A DNA stretch of 36,913 nt from an uncultured Acidobacteriota bacterium (GTDB taxonomy: Bacteria; Acidobacteriota; Blastocatellia; Pyrinomonadales; Pyrinomonadaceae), in NCBI GenBank assembly GCA_902826795.1, contig CADEGD010000018.1, positions 35,165-72,077 of the forward strand, in the 5' to 3' direction. Each line of letters opens with the position of its first letter. Positions within the stretch are counted from its first letter, which is position 1. Shown here piece by piece: positions 24,572 to 32,302 of the stretch. The position numbers and the translations under genes are program-made. The notes beneath the pieces were generated by a model. It ran no database searches and was not told where the DNA came from. It saw only the letters and a list, made by a program, of their open reading frames with translations.

Positions 24572-25174
24572 ATGAAAAAGATCTTGAATGTTTTCGCCTT
24601 GTTTGTCGTACTGGCGATCGTGTTTTCAAGCCTTACGGGTTGCGGCGGTTCGAACGGCGCCACTAGCGGACCAGTGAACGGCCCTGCGGTGAATAATACT
24701 TCTTCAGTCCCGGCTAAGAAGTCGGACTTTCCTCCGCTCGCTTCGGCGGTTGCTCAGGCGGACATGAAACACCTTGACGGCACCACGTCGAAGGTTGCCG
24801 ACCGGACTGGAAAAGTGCTGCTGCTGAATATGTGGGCAACGTGGTGCGGCCCCTGCCGAGGTGAGATGCCGACACTTGTGAAAATGCAGAACGAGTTCGG
24901 CGCGAAGGGTTTCGAGATCATCGGGCTTAACACCGACGACGGCGATACGAAGGAAATGGTCGAGGATTTTGCGAAGCAAGAGAACCTGAATTACACACTC
25001 GTGTGGGCAGATACCGCAATGCAAACCGGCCTACTTAAGATCAGCAACTTTAACGGCATCCCTCAAAGCTTCGTTATTGATCGCGACGGCCATCTCCGCG
25101 GCGTATTCCGCGGCGGCGGCAAGGCCGAGGTCCAGAAGATGGAGGAGCTCGTCGCAAAGGTCGTCAACGAGTAG
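24572..25174 (+). CDS. TlpA/ResA-like thioredoxin-fold lipoprotein
   Basis: 200 aa. Lipobox LTGC (C24) after a hydrophobic signal region, then a low-complexity Gly/Ser/Asn linker. The thioredoxin fold carries WATWCGPCRGEMP with the active-site pair C92/C95, GFEIIGLNTDD, and cis-proline region FNGIPQSFVIDRDG. Expected to be anchored on the periplasmic face of the membrane as a thiol-disulfide reductase, for example in cytochrome maturation or repair of secreted proteins. ATG 24572 has a GGAAGGAAG upstream and is preferred to TTG 24569. It is 13 bases after the FHA-ABC exporter, so part of that operon. This suggests, but does not show, that its target is linked to the exporter or the SUMF domain. 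Confidence 0.92.
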   Translation: MKKILNVFALFVVLAIVFSSLTGCGGSNGATSGPVNGPAVNNTSSVPAKKSDFPPLASAVAQADMKHLDGTTSKVADRTGKVLLLNMWATWCGPCRGEMPTLVKMQNEFGAKGFEIIGLNTDDGDTKEMVEDFAKQENLNYTLVWADTAMQTGLLKISNFNGIPQSFVIDRDGHLRGVFRGGGKAEVQKMEELVAKVVNE

Positions 25175-25265
25175 TAAGGGTTCGCAGCATCAAAGCCGCG
25201 TTCACATAGGTTCTTCGCACCAGAGTTATAGTTTTTCTCACTAGAGCCCGTCCCATTGGTTCTTA

Positions 25266-25970
25266 GCACCAAAGGTGCCTACGTAATTTAGCCAGGGCCA
25301 ACGGCCCTGGTTTGCGATCCGAACCCCCAAGCCGCAACGCGGCGGAGTAATTCAATCCCATACATAACGTTCATCCCATTCCAAATCGTCCTTCTTTAAT
25401 AGCCCGCGAAACTCGCTCTTGAAATCTTTTTTTGGTGGTGTTCTTTTTGGTTCACGATGTATTGATGGACCCTATCCAGATTAGAACGACTGACAGAAAA
25501 CGCTCCGTAACCCGCCTGCCAACTGAAATCCCTGAAACCTTCACCTTTCGTCTTTATCCATTTCGAACTGCTTGTCTTGATCTTTTCGACCACGTCGGCA
25601 AGCGCGATCGTCCTTGCGAGGTTGAACAAAAGGTGGCCGTGGTCTTCCACGCCGCCGATGATCTTTGCGGGCGAACGGCATTCTTCGTAGAGTACCTTCG
25701 CCATATATGGGTAGAGCTCAATCGCGATGTCATCCGTAATGAACGGATGGCGACTCTTGGTTGAAAAGACCAGATGAACGTAAACGTGTGAAAGAGATTG
25801 GGGCATACTCTGATTACTCCGCCGCGTTGCGGCTAGGTTGTTTTCTCGGCGTGTCCAGGGGCGGTGCCCCTGGCTAGATTATGGCCGCACCTTTGGTGCT
25901 GACGTTGCGTATCCGTTGCGTCCAAGGGCGGTGCCCTTGGCTAGATTACGGCCGGGGGCCTTTGGTGCTG
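25266..25970. mobile_element. IS200-like unit flanked by mirrored hairpin arrays
   Basis: Left array: hairpins gcacc-aaa-ggtgc (25266-25278), ccagggcc-aac-ggccctgg (25292-25310), gccgc-aac-gcggc (25331-25343). Right array in mirror order: gccgc-gtt-gcggc (25821-25833), ccaggggc-ggt-gcccctgg (25855-25873), gcacc-ttt-ggtgc (25887-25899). A second ccaagggc-ggt-gcccttgg (25922-25940) and a degraded cctttggtgct follow. The transposase gene lies between them. Subterminal hairpins recognised on single-stranded DNA are how Y1 transposases of the IS200/IS605 and RAYT groups find their ends, so some of these are probably ends or trans-mobile derivatives. Confidence 0.7.
25352..25806 (-). CDS. tnpA: IS200/IS605-family Y1 transposase, needs -1 frameshift for full length
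   Basis: Frame 0 (25806-25396) gives 136 aa starting MPQSLSHVYVHLVFSTKSRHPF. The HUH-type pair is in GGVEDHGHLLF, and the catalytic tyrosine is probably in VHQYIVNQKEHH. Frame 0 then runs into an atypical end, RASFAGY. One base back, the -1 frame supplies the C-terminus usual for this family (FKSEFRGLLKKDDLEWDERY, then VWD) to a stop at 25352, giving 151 aa. The switch point is A AAA AAG (25432-25426 on the minus strand), read CAA AAA AAG in frame 0, which is the classical -1 slippery heptamer. This is either programmed frameshifting or an indel in an A7 run. The HGH motif has Gly where a bulky residue is usual. Confidence 0.82.
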
Positions 25971-25977
25971 ATCGCCG

Positions 25978-27426
25978 TTAGTCCTTTTTCTGCACTTTAT
26001 CGGGAAATTCCGGTTCGACGAGAATCGTTTTGAAACTTGCCAAGCTTACAAGTCCCGGAGCCGAACCTTTCGGTTTGTTTACAAATTTCTTCAGTGTGTA
26101 ATGCACAGCCGCCTTTGGCTGTGCTTTTCCTTGGCTGTAAAAGGCCGCGAGTTGGGCGGCTTCGAGGAGGGTTGAGGGCGGGATCTCTTTTCGGTCGCGG
26201 TTGCGGATGACGACGTGTGAGCCGGGATAATCGGCCGCGTGCATCCACACGTCGAGCGATTTGGCGATCTTGAAAGTGAGCTGATCGTTGTCCTTCGCGC
26301 GCTTGCCGACGAGTATCTCGAACCCGTCGGATGATATGAAAACTCTCGCGACAGCTGAGGTGGCGGAAACTTTTTCTTTTTCCTTTTTACTGCTGCCGAC
26401 GATCGGTTGATGCCCTAAACGGTCGCGTAGGGCGTCGAGGTCACGATCTGCAATGGATTTGTCGATGTTGGCGAGCTCGGCTTTTGCAGATCTCATTCCA
26501 TCCTCGATTGCCTCGAGCCGTTTGGCGATCTCGTCACGGGCGTTCCGCGCTTTTGTGTATCGTTTGAAAAACTTTTCGGCGGCCTCGGTTAGCTCGTCGT
26601 TCTCGTCAATGTCGATGTCCACGGCGGGCGTAGCGTCGTCGAAATAATCGATCACCGTGAGTTTCGATCCGTTCCGTTTAGCGGTACCAAGGTTCGCGAG
26701 GATCAAATCGCCAAAGCGTTTCCAGCGGTCCGCATCGCCATGAGATTCACGGTCGTCTAGAAGTTTTTTGCGAAGTTTTTCTAGCCGCGATATCTCGCGA
26801 ACCATCTTGCTTCGAACGGTATTCGCGACCGATCGAAACTCTGCTTCAGCTTTTTTTTCTAAGTCTTCAGCGTCGAGAACCGCTGAAAGATTTACGTGTT
26901 CTAGTTGTTCGCCGGACGGTGGTAGTTTGTCGCTAGAATTACGCAGCGGCGGCTGGTAGGTGTCGCCGATCTGCTGTCCTTCACCAAGCGTATCGCGGAG
27001 CGAATCCCCGATACGATTCGATGCGTCGGTGAGAAAAAGATTGGCGGATTTTCCGGAGAGTTGGATGACAAGTGCGAACTGAAAATCTAAACCGAGCTCG
27101 TCGGTTCCGGCGAATAACAGACGCAATCCCCGCTCATCCGGGACCTGTTCTACCGCTTCGATCTCGGCTCCGGAAAACCTTTTTTTCATCTGCATCACGA
27201 ACGGCGACGGATTTCCCGATGCTTTTTCGATATCTCGCAGACGACGGCGTATAAGATAGACGCGTGGATTTGCGGGTTCGACGCTGATGAACAGATATTG
27301 TGAGTCGGAAAGCCGGAAGTCGATCGCCATCGAATGCCGCGAGAGCGGAAAGATCTTTCCCGGGCGGCGACCGACAAGGGCGGTGCGCAGTTCGGGGATG
27401 ATCTGTTCTATGGTCGCGAGGTTCAT
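25978..27426 (-). CDS. rqcH: NFACT-family ribosome quality-control protein RqcH-like
   Basis: 482 aa. N-terminal NFACT-N domain (IIPELRTALVGRRPGKIF, then VYLIRRRLRDIEKASGNPSPFVMQMKK), a long coiled-coil middle (about residues 180-330), and a C-terminal NFACT-R/DUF814 domain (DGFEILVGKRAKDNDQLTFK, DVWMHAADYPGSHVVIRN, VNKPKGSAPGLV). RqcH binds stalled 50S-peptidyl-tRNA complexes and adds C-terminal Ala tails that mark the nascent chain for degradation. It is shorter than Bacillus RqcH (about 570 aa), so the helix-hairpin-helix part may be reduced; the related fibronectin-binding-protein annotation is the same family. Start ATG 27426. A palindrome (26103-26124) lies in the codons for KAQPKAAV. 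Confidence 0.9.
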   Translation of the reverse strand: MNLATIEQIIPELRTALVGRRPGKIFPLSRHSMAIDFRLSDSQYLFISVEPANPRVYLIRRRLRDIEKASGNPSPFVMQMKKRFSGAEIEAVEQVPDERGLRLLFAGTDELGLDFQFALVIQLSGKSANLFLTDASNRIGDSLRDTLGEGQQIGDTYQPPLRNSSDKLPPSGEQLEHVNLSAVLDAEDLEKKAEAEFRSVANTVRSKMVREISRLEKLRKKLLDDRESHGDADRWKRFGDLILANLGTAKRNGSKLTVIDYFDDATPAVDIDIDENDELTEAAEKFFKRYTKARNARDEIAKRLEAIEDGMRSAKAELANIDKSIADRDLDALRDRLGHQPIVGSSKKEKEKVSATSAVARVFISSDGFEILVGKRAKDNDQLTFKIAKSLDVWMHAADYPGSHVVIRNRDRKEIPPSTLLEAAQLAAFYSQGKAQPKAAVHYTLKKFVNKPKGSAPGLVSLASFKTILVEPEFPDKVQKKD

Positions 27427-27433
27427 AAAAGTA

Positions 27434-27504
27434 GAACAGACTTTCTAGTCTGTTCGGTCTATGCGGGAAGTCTACCCGCAACCTCGACAGGCTGGAAGGC
27501 CTGT
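27434..27504. repeat. Cluster of three small hairpins upstream of rqcH
   Basis: gaacagact-ttct-agtctgttc (27434-27455), tgcggg..cccgca (27462-27480) and acaggc..gcctgt (27487-27504) lie back to back between rqcH and the RDD gene terminator. The first begins only 8 bases before the rqcH start codon, so it overlaps its leader. Confidence 0.65.
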
Positions 27505-27515
27505 AGTACGGGAAG

Positions 27516-27549
27516 AAAAAGTCCGGAAACCATTCGGGTGGTTCCGGAC
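27516..27549 (-). terminator. Intrinsic terminator of the RDD-domain gene
   Basis: On the minus strand GTCCGGAACC (27549-27540) pairs with GGTTTCCGGAC (27531-27521, one bulged base) around an 8-nt loop, followed at once by TTTTTCTTCC. It is 35 bases after the stop of the gene at 27584. Confidence 0.85.
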
Positions 27550-27583
27550 GAGATGGCAAAAGGCGTATCAGGCGAAAAAGGGG

Positions 27584-28927
27584 CTAGAGCTCGCGAACGA
27601 GGATCGTGCCCGAAACAAGATCGTGTGCCGCGCGGCGTTCATCGTTGAAGAACGCTGGCAGGAACCCGATCCCAAGCAACGGCAAACCTATTAAAGATAC
27701 AGCGGCCCGTACAGCCGACTGATGAAACGTAGGATATTCGTTCGCCTCGATGTCGATGACCTCGAGCGAGAAGATCTTCATACCGAGCGTTCGTCCGCGA
27801 AGGCCGATGCCGACGGTCAAATAAGTGAACATCACGATGCCGAAAGCCGCAACGATCGCAATGATGCCGGAAACCGAAAGCCATTCGCCACCGCGTACAA
27901 ACAGGGGCGACATTACTATCGCGGTAGCAAATCCGCCAATGATCGCGTCGAACAGGCCAGCGGTAAAGCGGGTTGAAAGCGGAGCAAGGTCGTCCACCTC
28001 TTCGATTTCCGATTCGGCCACCGTTGCCGCCTCTTCGACCAATTCAGGCTCGGCTTGAGCGATCTCTATCTTGACCGGCTCCGGTTCAACTTCCAGAGTG
28101 TCTATCCGTTCGACCATTGGCGGAGCGGTTACGGCCGGGGCAGGAGCAACCTCGGCAATCGCCGGAAGCTTATTGGTGTCGAGGCCTTTGCGTGGCGTCA
28201 CGTTTGTCGTCGATACAAGACGCGGCTTAGGAAGCGTGTTCACGGTCGCGGGCCGTGTTGCGGTGGCCGCGCCGCTTCCTTCGACAACGTTAAACGGATA
28301 ATTCTTCGCCGGTGCCGCGGACGCTGACTTCGCTGGCTCCTGCGTGGTCATGAATCGCCGCCTGGAATCGTCGATCCGCTTCATTGCATTCTCGAGACGC
28401 GGACTGGCAGAGCGGACCGGCTCCGGGTCTGGTTCGGGAATGTATTGGGGCTTTAGAGCGTTAGCACCATTGGTGACAAGGTGTGTGTGAAGACCCGGGA
28501 TGAGCGGCGGCTGCTCAGCCTCGACTTTACGCTGACGGATGGCGTTTTGAAGCTGCAAGCGCCAATCGGGAACGTTCGACTTGGGGTTCTGAAATCCCAC
28601 AAGTGTCGGGCTCGTGTGGCGAGCGATGCGTTCCGTCTGTTCGCCGCGCGGTTTAACTGGACGGTCGATCACCGGCGGATTCGGAACAGCTGCGATCGGT
28701 GCAGGTCGCTTGATATCGGTTGGTTCGGCAAACGCGACGACATCGGGAATCGTATCGAGCTTGAGTGATAGCTCGGCTTCGTCAAGGAAGCCAATCTCGA
28801 GCGGCTTTGAGACGCGGCCGATCTTGGTCGCGAGTTCTTCGCGAACGCTATCTTGAACCATCGTTCCGCACGCGTAACAAATAGAAAGCGTGGGTGCGAG
28901 TTCGCGTTTACAGACGGGGCACGTCAT
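27584..28927 (-). CDS. Zinc-ribbon, RDD-domain membrane protein
   Basis: 447 aa. Zinc ribbon at the very N-terminus (C3, C6, C17, C20). A long low-complexity region rich in Pro, Ala, Val and Glu follows (about 25-310, e.g. APAPAVTAPPMVERIDTLEV). It ends with an RDD domain (about 315-447: LSTRFTAGLFDAIIGGF, GRTLGMKIFSLEVID, NDERRAAHDLVSGT) carrying three to four hydrophobic spans. RDD proteins are small membrane proteins, some linked to transport. The long middle may be a tether between the ribbon and the membrane. Function unknown. Its own terminator follows. Start ATG 28927. Confidence 0.88.
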   Translation of the reverse strand: MTCPVCKRELAPTLSICYACGTMVQDSVREELATKIGRVSKPLEIGFLDEAELSLKLDTIPDVVAFAEPTDIKRPAPIAAVPNPPVIDRPVKPRGEQTERIARHTSPTLVGFQNPKSNVPDWRLQLQNAIRQRKVEAEQPPLIPGLHTHLVTNGANALKPQYIPEPDPEPVRSASPRLENAMKRIDDSRRRFMTTQEPAKSASAAPAKNYPFNVVEGSGAATATRPATVNTLPKPRLVSTTNVTPRKGLDTNKLPAIAEVAPAPAVTAPPMVERIDTLEVEPEPVKIEIAQAEPELVEEAATVAESEIEEVDDLAPLSTRFTAGLFDAIIGGFATAIVMSPLFVRGGEWLSVSGIIAIVAAFGIVMFTYLTVGIGLRGRTLGMKIFSLEVIDIEANEYPTFHQSAVRAAVSLIGLPLLGIGFLPAFFNDERRAAHDLVSGTILVREL

Positions 28928-29114
28928 AAGGCCAACGATCCAAAATTTTAAATGAATGGGCTAAGCGCGAGTACTAAACTTGTACGTGAGATTAGCAGAA
29001 ATTACTTTAAGTCGTCAACATTAAAGCGCAGAAAATAGACATATTTACGGGGATTAAGCACTTTTGACGCGCAAACAGTTTGAAAACAAAGAAGTTAGGG
29101 CAATGTTAACTTTT

Positions 29115-29489
29115 TTAGAGTGGTTGGCGGCCAGCGAAGCCAGCTTCCGTATCGTGCCACCATTCGATCTCGTCACCTTCGCCTAGCTGCCAGCAGAGCA
29201 GTACTATCCGGTCGCCCCGCCGGTAAGGAAAATCGATCAAGCCACGCGAATAGTCTTTTAACTGAACACCGGCATCATTGATCTCGGTCGTGAGCTTACC
29301 GATCTCGTAAAGCGTGTGTACGTAGCCGGAGCCGCCTTCCATTCCGCCGCCGAATTCCGAGGCTGAAGCCGCAGCCTTTGCATCGTCTCGCATTTCGCCG
29401 ACCTCGGCATAGAGCTTTCGCATACGCTCTAGCTTACGCCTGAGTTCGGGGATCATCTCGTTGGCTTCATTCAGAGTGAAAAGTTTCAT
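29115..29489 (-). CDS. DUF2203 family protein
   Basis: 124 aa, the usual DUF2203 size. Opening FTLNEANEMIPELRRKLERM, an all-helical middle, and the conserved end GLIDFPYRRGDRIVLLCWQLGEGDEIEWWHDTEAGFAGRQPL are all there. No function is known for the family. Its ATG overlaps the stop of the NYN gene (ATGA), so the two are translationally coupled and may act together, perhaps in RNA metabolism (inference only). Confidence 0.9.
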   Translation of the reverse strand: MKLFTLNEANEMIPELRRKLERMRKLYAEVGEMRDDAKAAASASEFGGGMEGGSGYVHTLYEIGKLTTEINDAGVQLKDYSRGLIDFPYRRGDRIVLLCWQLGEGDEIEWWHDTEAGFAGRQPL

Positions 29490-30157
29490 TGATCGTCACG
29501 AACCCTGACCAAGTCGTTCTCGGGGCGTATGTTGCGTGCTGCTGAATCGCGGTCGCCGCGGAGGATCGCAGGTTCGGGAGCATCGCCGTCAGGAACGAAC
29601 GACGGAACCTCAAACTCGGTAGACTGGGAAATGTCTTTGCGTATAAGATCGGCGATGTCGCCAAGATCAATAAAAAAATCGGCAACGTCGATTAGCCTCG
29701 GAGCGGTATTAGATCTAAATCCTGCCACTTCCACGCGGCAGCCTTTGTAGGCTACGGCATTGACGGCATAAACAAAATCTTCATCGCCCGACACGAGTAC
29801 GGCAGTGTCGTATCGGCCCGCGAGCGAGAGCATATCGACGGCGATCTCCACATCAAGGTTGGCTTTTCGCGTGCCGTCGTAAAAGGTTTTCAGTTCCTTC
29901 TGCACGACGCGAAATCCGTTGCGACGCATCCACAAGAGAAAGCCCTGCTGGCGCTCGGCACCAACGTCAACGCCTGTGTAGAAAAAAGCACGCAGCAACC
30001 GGCCATCTCCGAGCAAAATGCGGAGCAGCTTATTGTAGTCGATGTCTATATTGTGAAACCTGGCCGCGTGGAAAAGATTGTTGCCATCGATAAAAACGGC
30101 GACCCGGCCACGATGGCCGAATTTCCACGACGAACTTGCGGTCGTCTCGAACTGCAT
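29486..30157 (-). CDS. NYN-domain (LabA/DUF88-like) putative ribonuclease
   Basis: 223 aa. NYN/PIN-like fold with the signature RVAVFIDGNNLFHAAR (first acidic residue in FIDGNN), a second acidic cluster DVEIAVDMLSLA, and VLVSGDEDFVYAVNAVAYKGCRVEVAG with the conserved SGDEDF. These Asp residues form the metal site of NYN nucleases, so it probably cleaves RNA. The C-terminal 50 residues are charged and disordered. The start is taken as ATG 30157; a TTG 15 bases upstream is an alternative. Divergent from the plus-strand gene at 30425. Confidence 0.87.
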   Translation of the reverse strand: MQFETTASSSWKFGHRGRVAVFIDGNNLFHAARFHNIDIDYNKLLRILLGDGRLLRAFFYTGVDVGAERQQGFLLWMRRNGFRVVQKELKTFYDGTRKANLDVEIAVDMLSLAGRYDTAVLVSGDEDFVYAVNAVAYKGCRVEVAGFRSNTAPRLIDVADFFIDLGDIADLIRKDISQSTEFEVPSFVPDGDAPEPAILRGDRDSAARNIRPENDLVRVRDDQ

Positions 30158-30424
30158 TTTAGTAACCCCCAATAGGCCTGAAGGATGCAGTTACAACTTG
30201 GTTGTCGGACGGGTTACCGAATCTGATTTTCCTAAAAGGCTCGCCTGTTTCTAAAAGATCGAAAAAAAGTTCTGGTCTACGTTGAGTAAAACAAAATAAA
30301 TGTAACTTCCGAAAACAAAATATGTAACTAAATCAATAAGCCTATTCCCTAGTTTGCAACGCAAGACGTTTGTGGTCAAGCATTTCAACGCTTCAGTGAT
30401 AAGATTGCGAGTTTGACGGTTCAT

Positions 30425-31408
30425 ATGGCTGACGATCAAAAAACTATTGACGGTATTCCGATCAGGTCCGAACAGCTCGGCTTTGCGGCTGCGGAAATGG
30501 TTGCTTGCGGTAAGTGCGCAAAATCTAATCCGCCAAACCGGCTGAGCTGTTTCTATTGCGGAGAAGCTCTCGAACTGCCGACCGGCATCGCGGAGGGGCT
30601 TCAGTTCAAGCCATCGGAGATAGAGGATTGGGAGCACGGGATTACTCTGGCGATCGTCGACGGCGTTGACCGAGTTGACCCGGAAGCTCTTTCGGGATCG
30701 CTGCCGATCGACGTGGATCTTGCGCGATCTTTGTTGACGCTCGACCCGCCGGTGCCACTGTTTCGCGTTAAGAACGAGGAAGCGGACAAGGTCGACGCGA
30801 GACTGTCGCGGCTTGGGGCGAGAATCGTTCGGATCGACGACGCTTTGCTCGCGACATCGAAGGCTCCGATACGGCTGAAAGGGATCACGTTCGGGAACGG
30901 TTCGGTACGGTTTCACCAATTTAATTCTGAAAATACGGCCAGCTTTGATCATGATGATATTGCCCTGATCGTGACCGGGGCAGTCGTTACGACGAATACC
31001 GAATCGAAACTTAAAAAGACGCGGAAGGAAACGAAGGAAGTCGACGAACATCTGTCGTCTTCAGACCATGCGGTCATTGATATTTTTACCAAGCTTGACG
31101 ATATTGGATTCCGCATACTGCCACACGGGTTCGATTTCTCGTGTCTCGGTTCTTCGAAGTCGCTGCTGGCTGCGGAGAACGTTAAACTGCTGATCCGGGA
31201 ACTGCGGGAGAGGATGCCCGCCGCAATTTTTGACTTCTCGTATCCGGGTAAACGGCCGGTCCTCGATCGAGTATGGCCGCCGACTGTCTCGAATGTGTCG
31301 AAGGGAATCGAGCGGAATTGGTTCGGCGTTCGCCGGTCGACTGGAACGCTCACCTCTAACGAGGAACAATTCACGCGGTATTCGCGAATGCGGCGGAAGC
31401 TTTTATGA
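30425..31408 (+). CDS. Zinc-ribbon protein of unknown function upstream of rlmB
   Basis: 327 aa. A zinc-ribbon-like knuckle near the N-terminus (CGKCAKSNPPNRLSCFYCG) is followed by two segments I cannot assign. One is acidic with a repeated alpha/beta look (DARLSRLGARIVRIDDALLA). The other is near the C-terminus (LIRELRERMPAAIFDFSYPG, then DRVWPPTVSNVSKGIERNWFG). No signal peptide or membrane span. ATG 30425 is preferred to TTG 30413. It overlaps rlmB as ATGA, so it is coupled to the methyltransferase and could act in rRNA modification or folding (inference). Confidence 0.75.
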   Translation: MADDQKTIDGIPIRSEQLGFAAAEMVACGKCAKSNPPNRLSCFYCGEALELPTGIAEGLQFKPSEIEDWEHGITLAIVDGVDRVDPEALSGSLPIDVDLARSLLTLDPPVPLFRVKNEEADKVDARLSRLGARIVRIDDALLATSKAPIRLKGITFGNGSVRFHQFNSENTASFDHDDIALIVTGAVVTTNTESKLKKTRKETKEVDEHLSSSDHAVIDIFTKLDDIGFRILPHGFDFSCLGSSKSLLAAENVKLLIRELRERMPAAIFDFSYPGKRPVLDRVWPPTVSNVSKGIERNWFGVRRSTGTLTSNEEQFTRYSRMRRKLL

Positions 31409-32262
31409 AAGGGAAGCCGAGGCCGCTTGAGCGGGAAAGAAACAGACGCGAAACGCGAAACGAAGACCGGCGCCCAGCGCGTGCCGTGGCATCGCTTTTC
31501 GGCGTGCTGCCAGTGCTCGAAGCGTTGCGGTCGGGCGGGCGACGGATCGAGAAGATCATTGTTGCGGATGGTGCCCGGCAGCATCGGCTTAACGAGATCT
31601 TTGAGCTGGCTCGCGAGCATCGCGTTATCGTTGAAACAGTGCCGAAAGAGCGGCTTGAGCGGCTTGTCGACGCCGGCGTCAATCATCAGGGTGTGGTCGC
31701 CATTGCGGCTGCGGCTGACTACGTAGATGCAGACGAAATCATCGATGCGGCGGTCGATCCCCCATTGTTCGTGATCCTTGACGGCGTTGAAGATCCGCGT
31801 AATCTCGGGGCGATCTTGCGGACGGTCGAATGTTCCGGGGCCGATGGTGTTTTCATACCCGAACGGCGGGCGGTCGGGCTGACGGAGACGGTTGCGAAAT
31901 CGTCGGCGGGTGCGATCGAGCATGTGAAGGTCGCGAAGGTAACCAACCTGAATCGGTTTATCGAAGACCTGAAAGAACGCAATGTTTGGGTTGTCGGTAC
32001 GAGCGGTGATGCGGCGACGAATTACACCGAGTGGGATTGGACGACGCCGACGGCGCTCGTGCTCGGGGCCGAGGGAAGCGGGCTGCACCGGCTGGTCGCC
32101 GAGAATTGCGATGCGTTGGTGAAAATCCCGATGTATGGAAAAATAGATTCTCTGAACGTTTCGGTCGCCGCGGGCGTAATCCTTTTCGAAGCCCGACGAC
32201 AACGAGAAGGCGGTTCTAAGTTGCAGGTTCCAAATTCCAAGCCCGAGCAGCCGTTGTTCTAA
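31405..32262 (+). CDS. rlmB: 23S rRNA (guanosine-2'-O-)-methyltransferase RlmB (TrmH/SpoU family)
   Basis: 285 aa. SpoU substrate-binding N-terminal domain (FGVLPVLEALRSGGRRI, NHQGVVAIA) and a knotted SPOUT domain with motif 1 ILDGVEDPRNLGAILRTVE, motif 2 VLGAEGSGL, and motif 3 IPMYGKIDSLNVSVAAGVILFE. It uses SAM to methylate G2251-type ribose in 23S rRNA; a TrmH-like tRNA role is less likely given the N-terminal domain. ATG 31405 overlaps the previous stop. The last 17 residues (after FEARRQREGG) come from a degenerate repeat that continues past the stop codon, so the tail is not family-conserved. Confidence 0.92.
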   Translation: MKGKPRPLERERNRRETRNEDRRPARAVASLFGVLPVLEALRSGGRRIEKIIVADGARQHRLNEIFELAREHRVIVETVPKERLERLVDAGVNHQGVVAIAAAADYVDADEIIDAAVDPPLFVILDGVEDPRNLGAILRTVECSGADGVFIPERRAVGLTETVAKSSAGAIEHVKVAKVTNLNRFIEDLKERNVWVVGTSGDAATNYTEWDWTTPTALVLGAEGSGLHRLVAENCDALVKIPMYGKIDSLNVSVAAGVILFEARRQREGGSKLQVPNSKPEQPLF

Positions 32263-32292
32263 CTTTGAACCTGAAACTCTAAACCTTGAACT
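32218..32292. repeat. Degenerate inverted repeat forming the 3' end of rlmB
   Basis: aagttgcaggttccaaattc at 32219-32238 and the reverse complement of 32260-32292 (AGTTTCAGGTTCAAAG, with a further AGTTCAAGGTTT) are related. The rlmB stop codon lies between the arms. The unit encodes KLQVPNSK in frame. Confidence 0.6.
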
Positions 32293-32302
32293 AAACAGAT
32301 TT

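Noticed and set aside
25266..25943. CRISPR array
   Set aside because: The repeated units are palindromes in mirrored orientation with unequal short spacing, not direct repeats with uniform spacers, and no cas genes are present.
26103..26124. Repeat insertion in rqcH (gcacagcc...ggctgtgc)
   Set aside because: It is a perfect 8-bp stem, but the protein shows no extra length there compared with the family, so it may be a chance palindrome or a replaced stretch.
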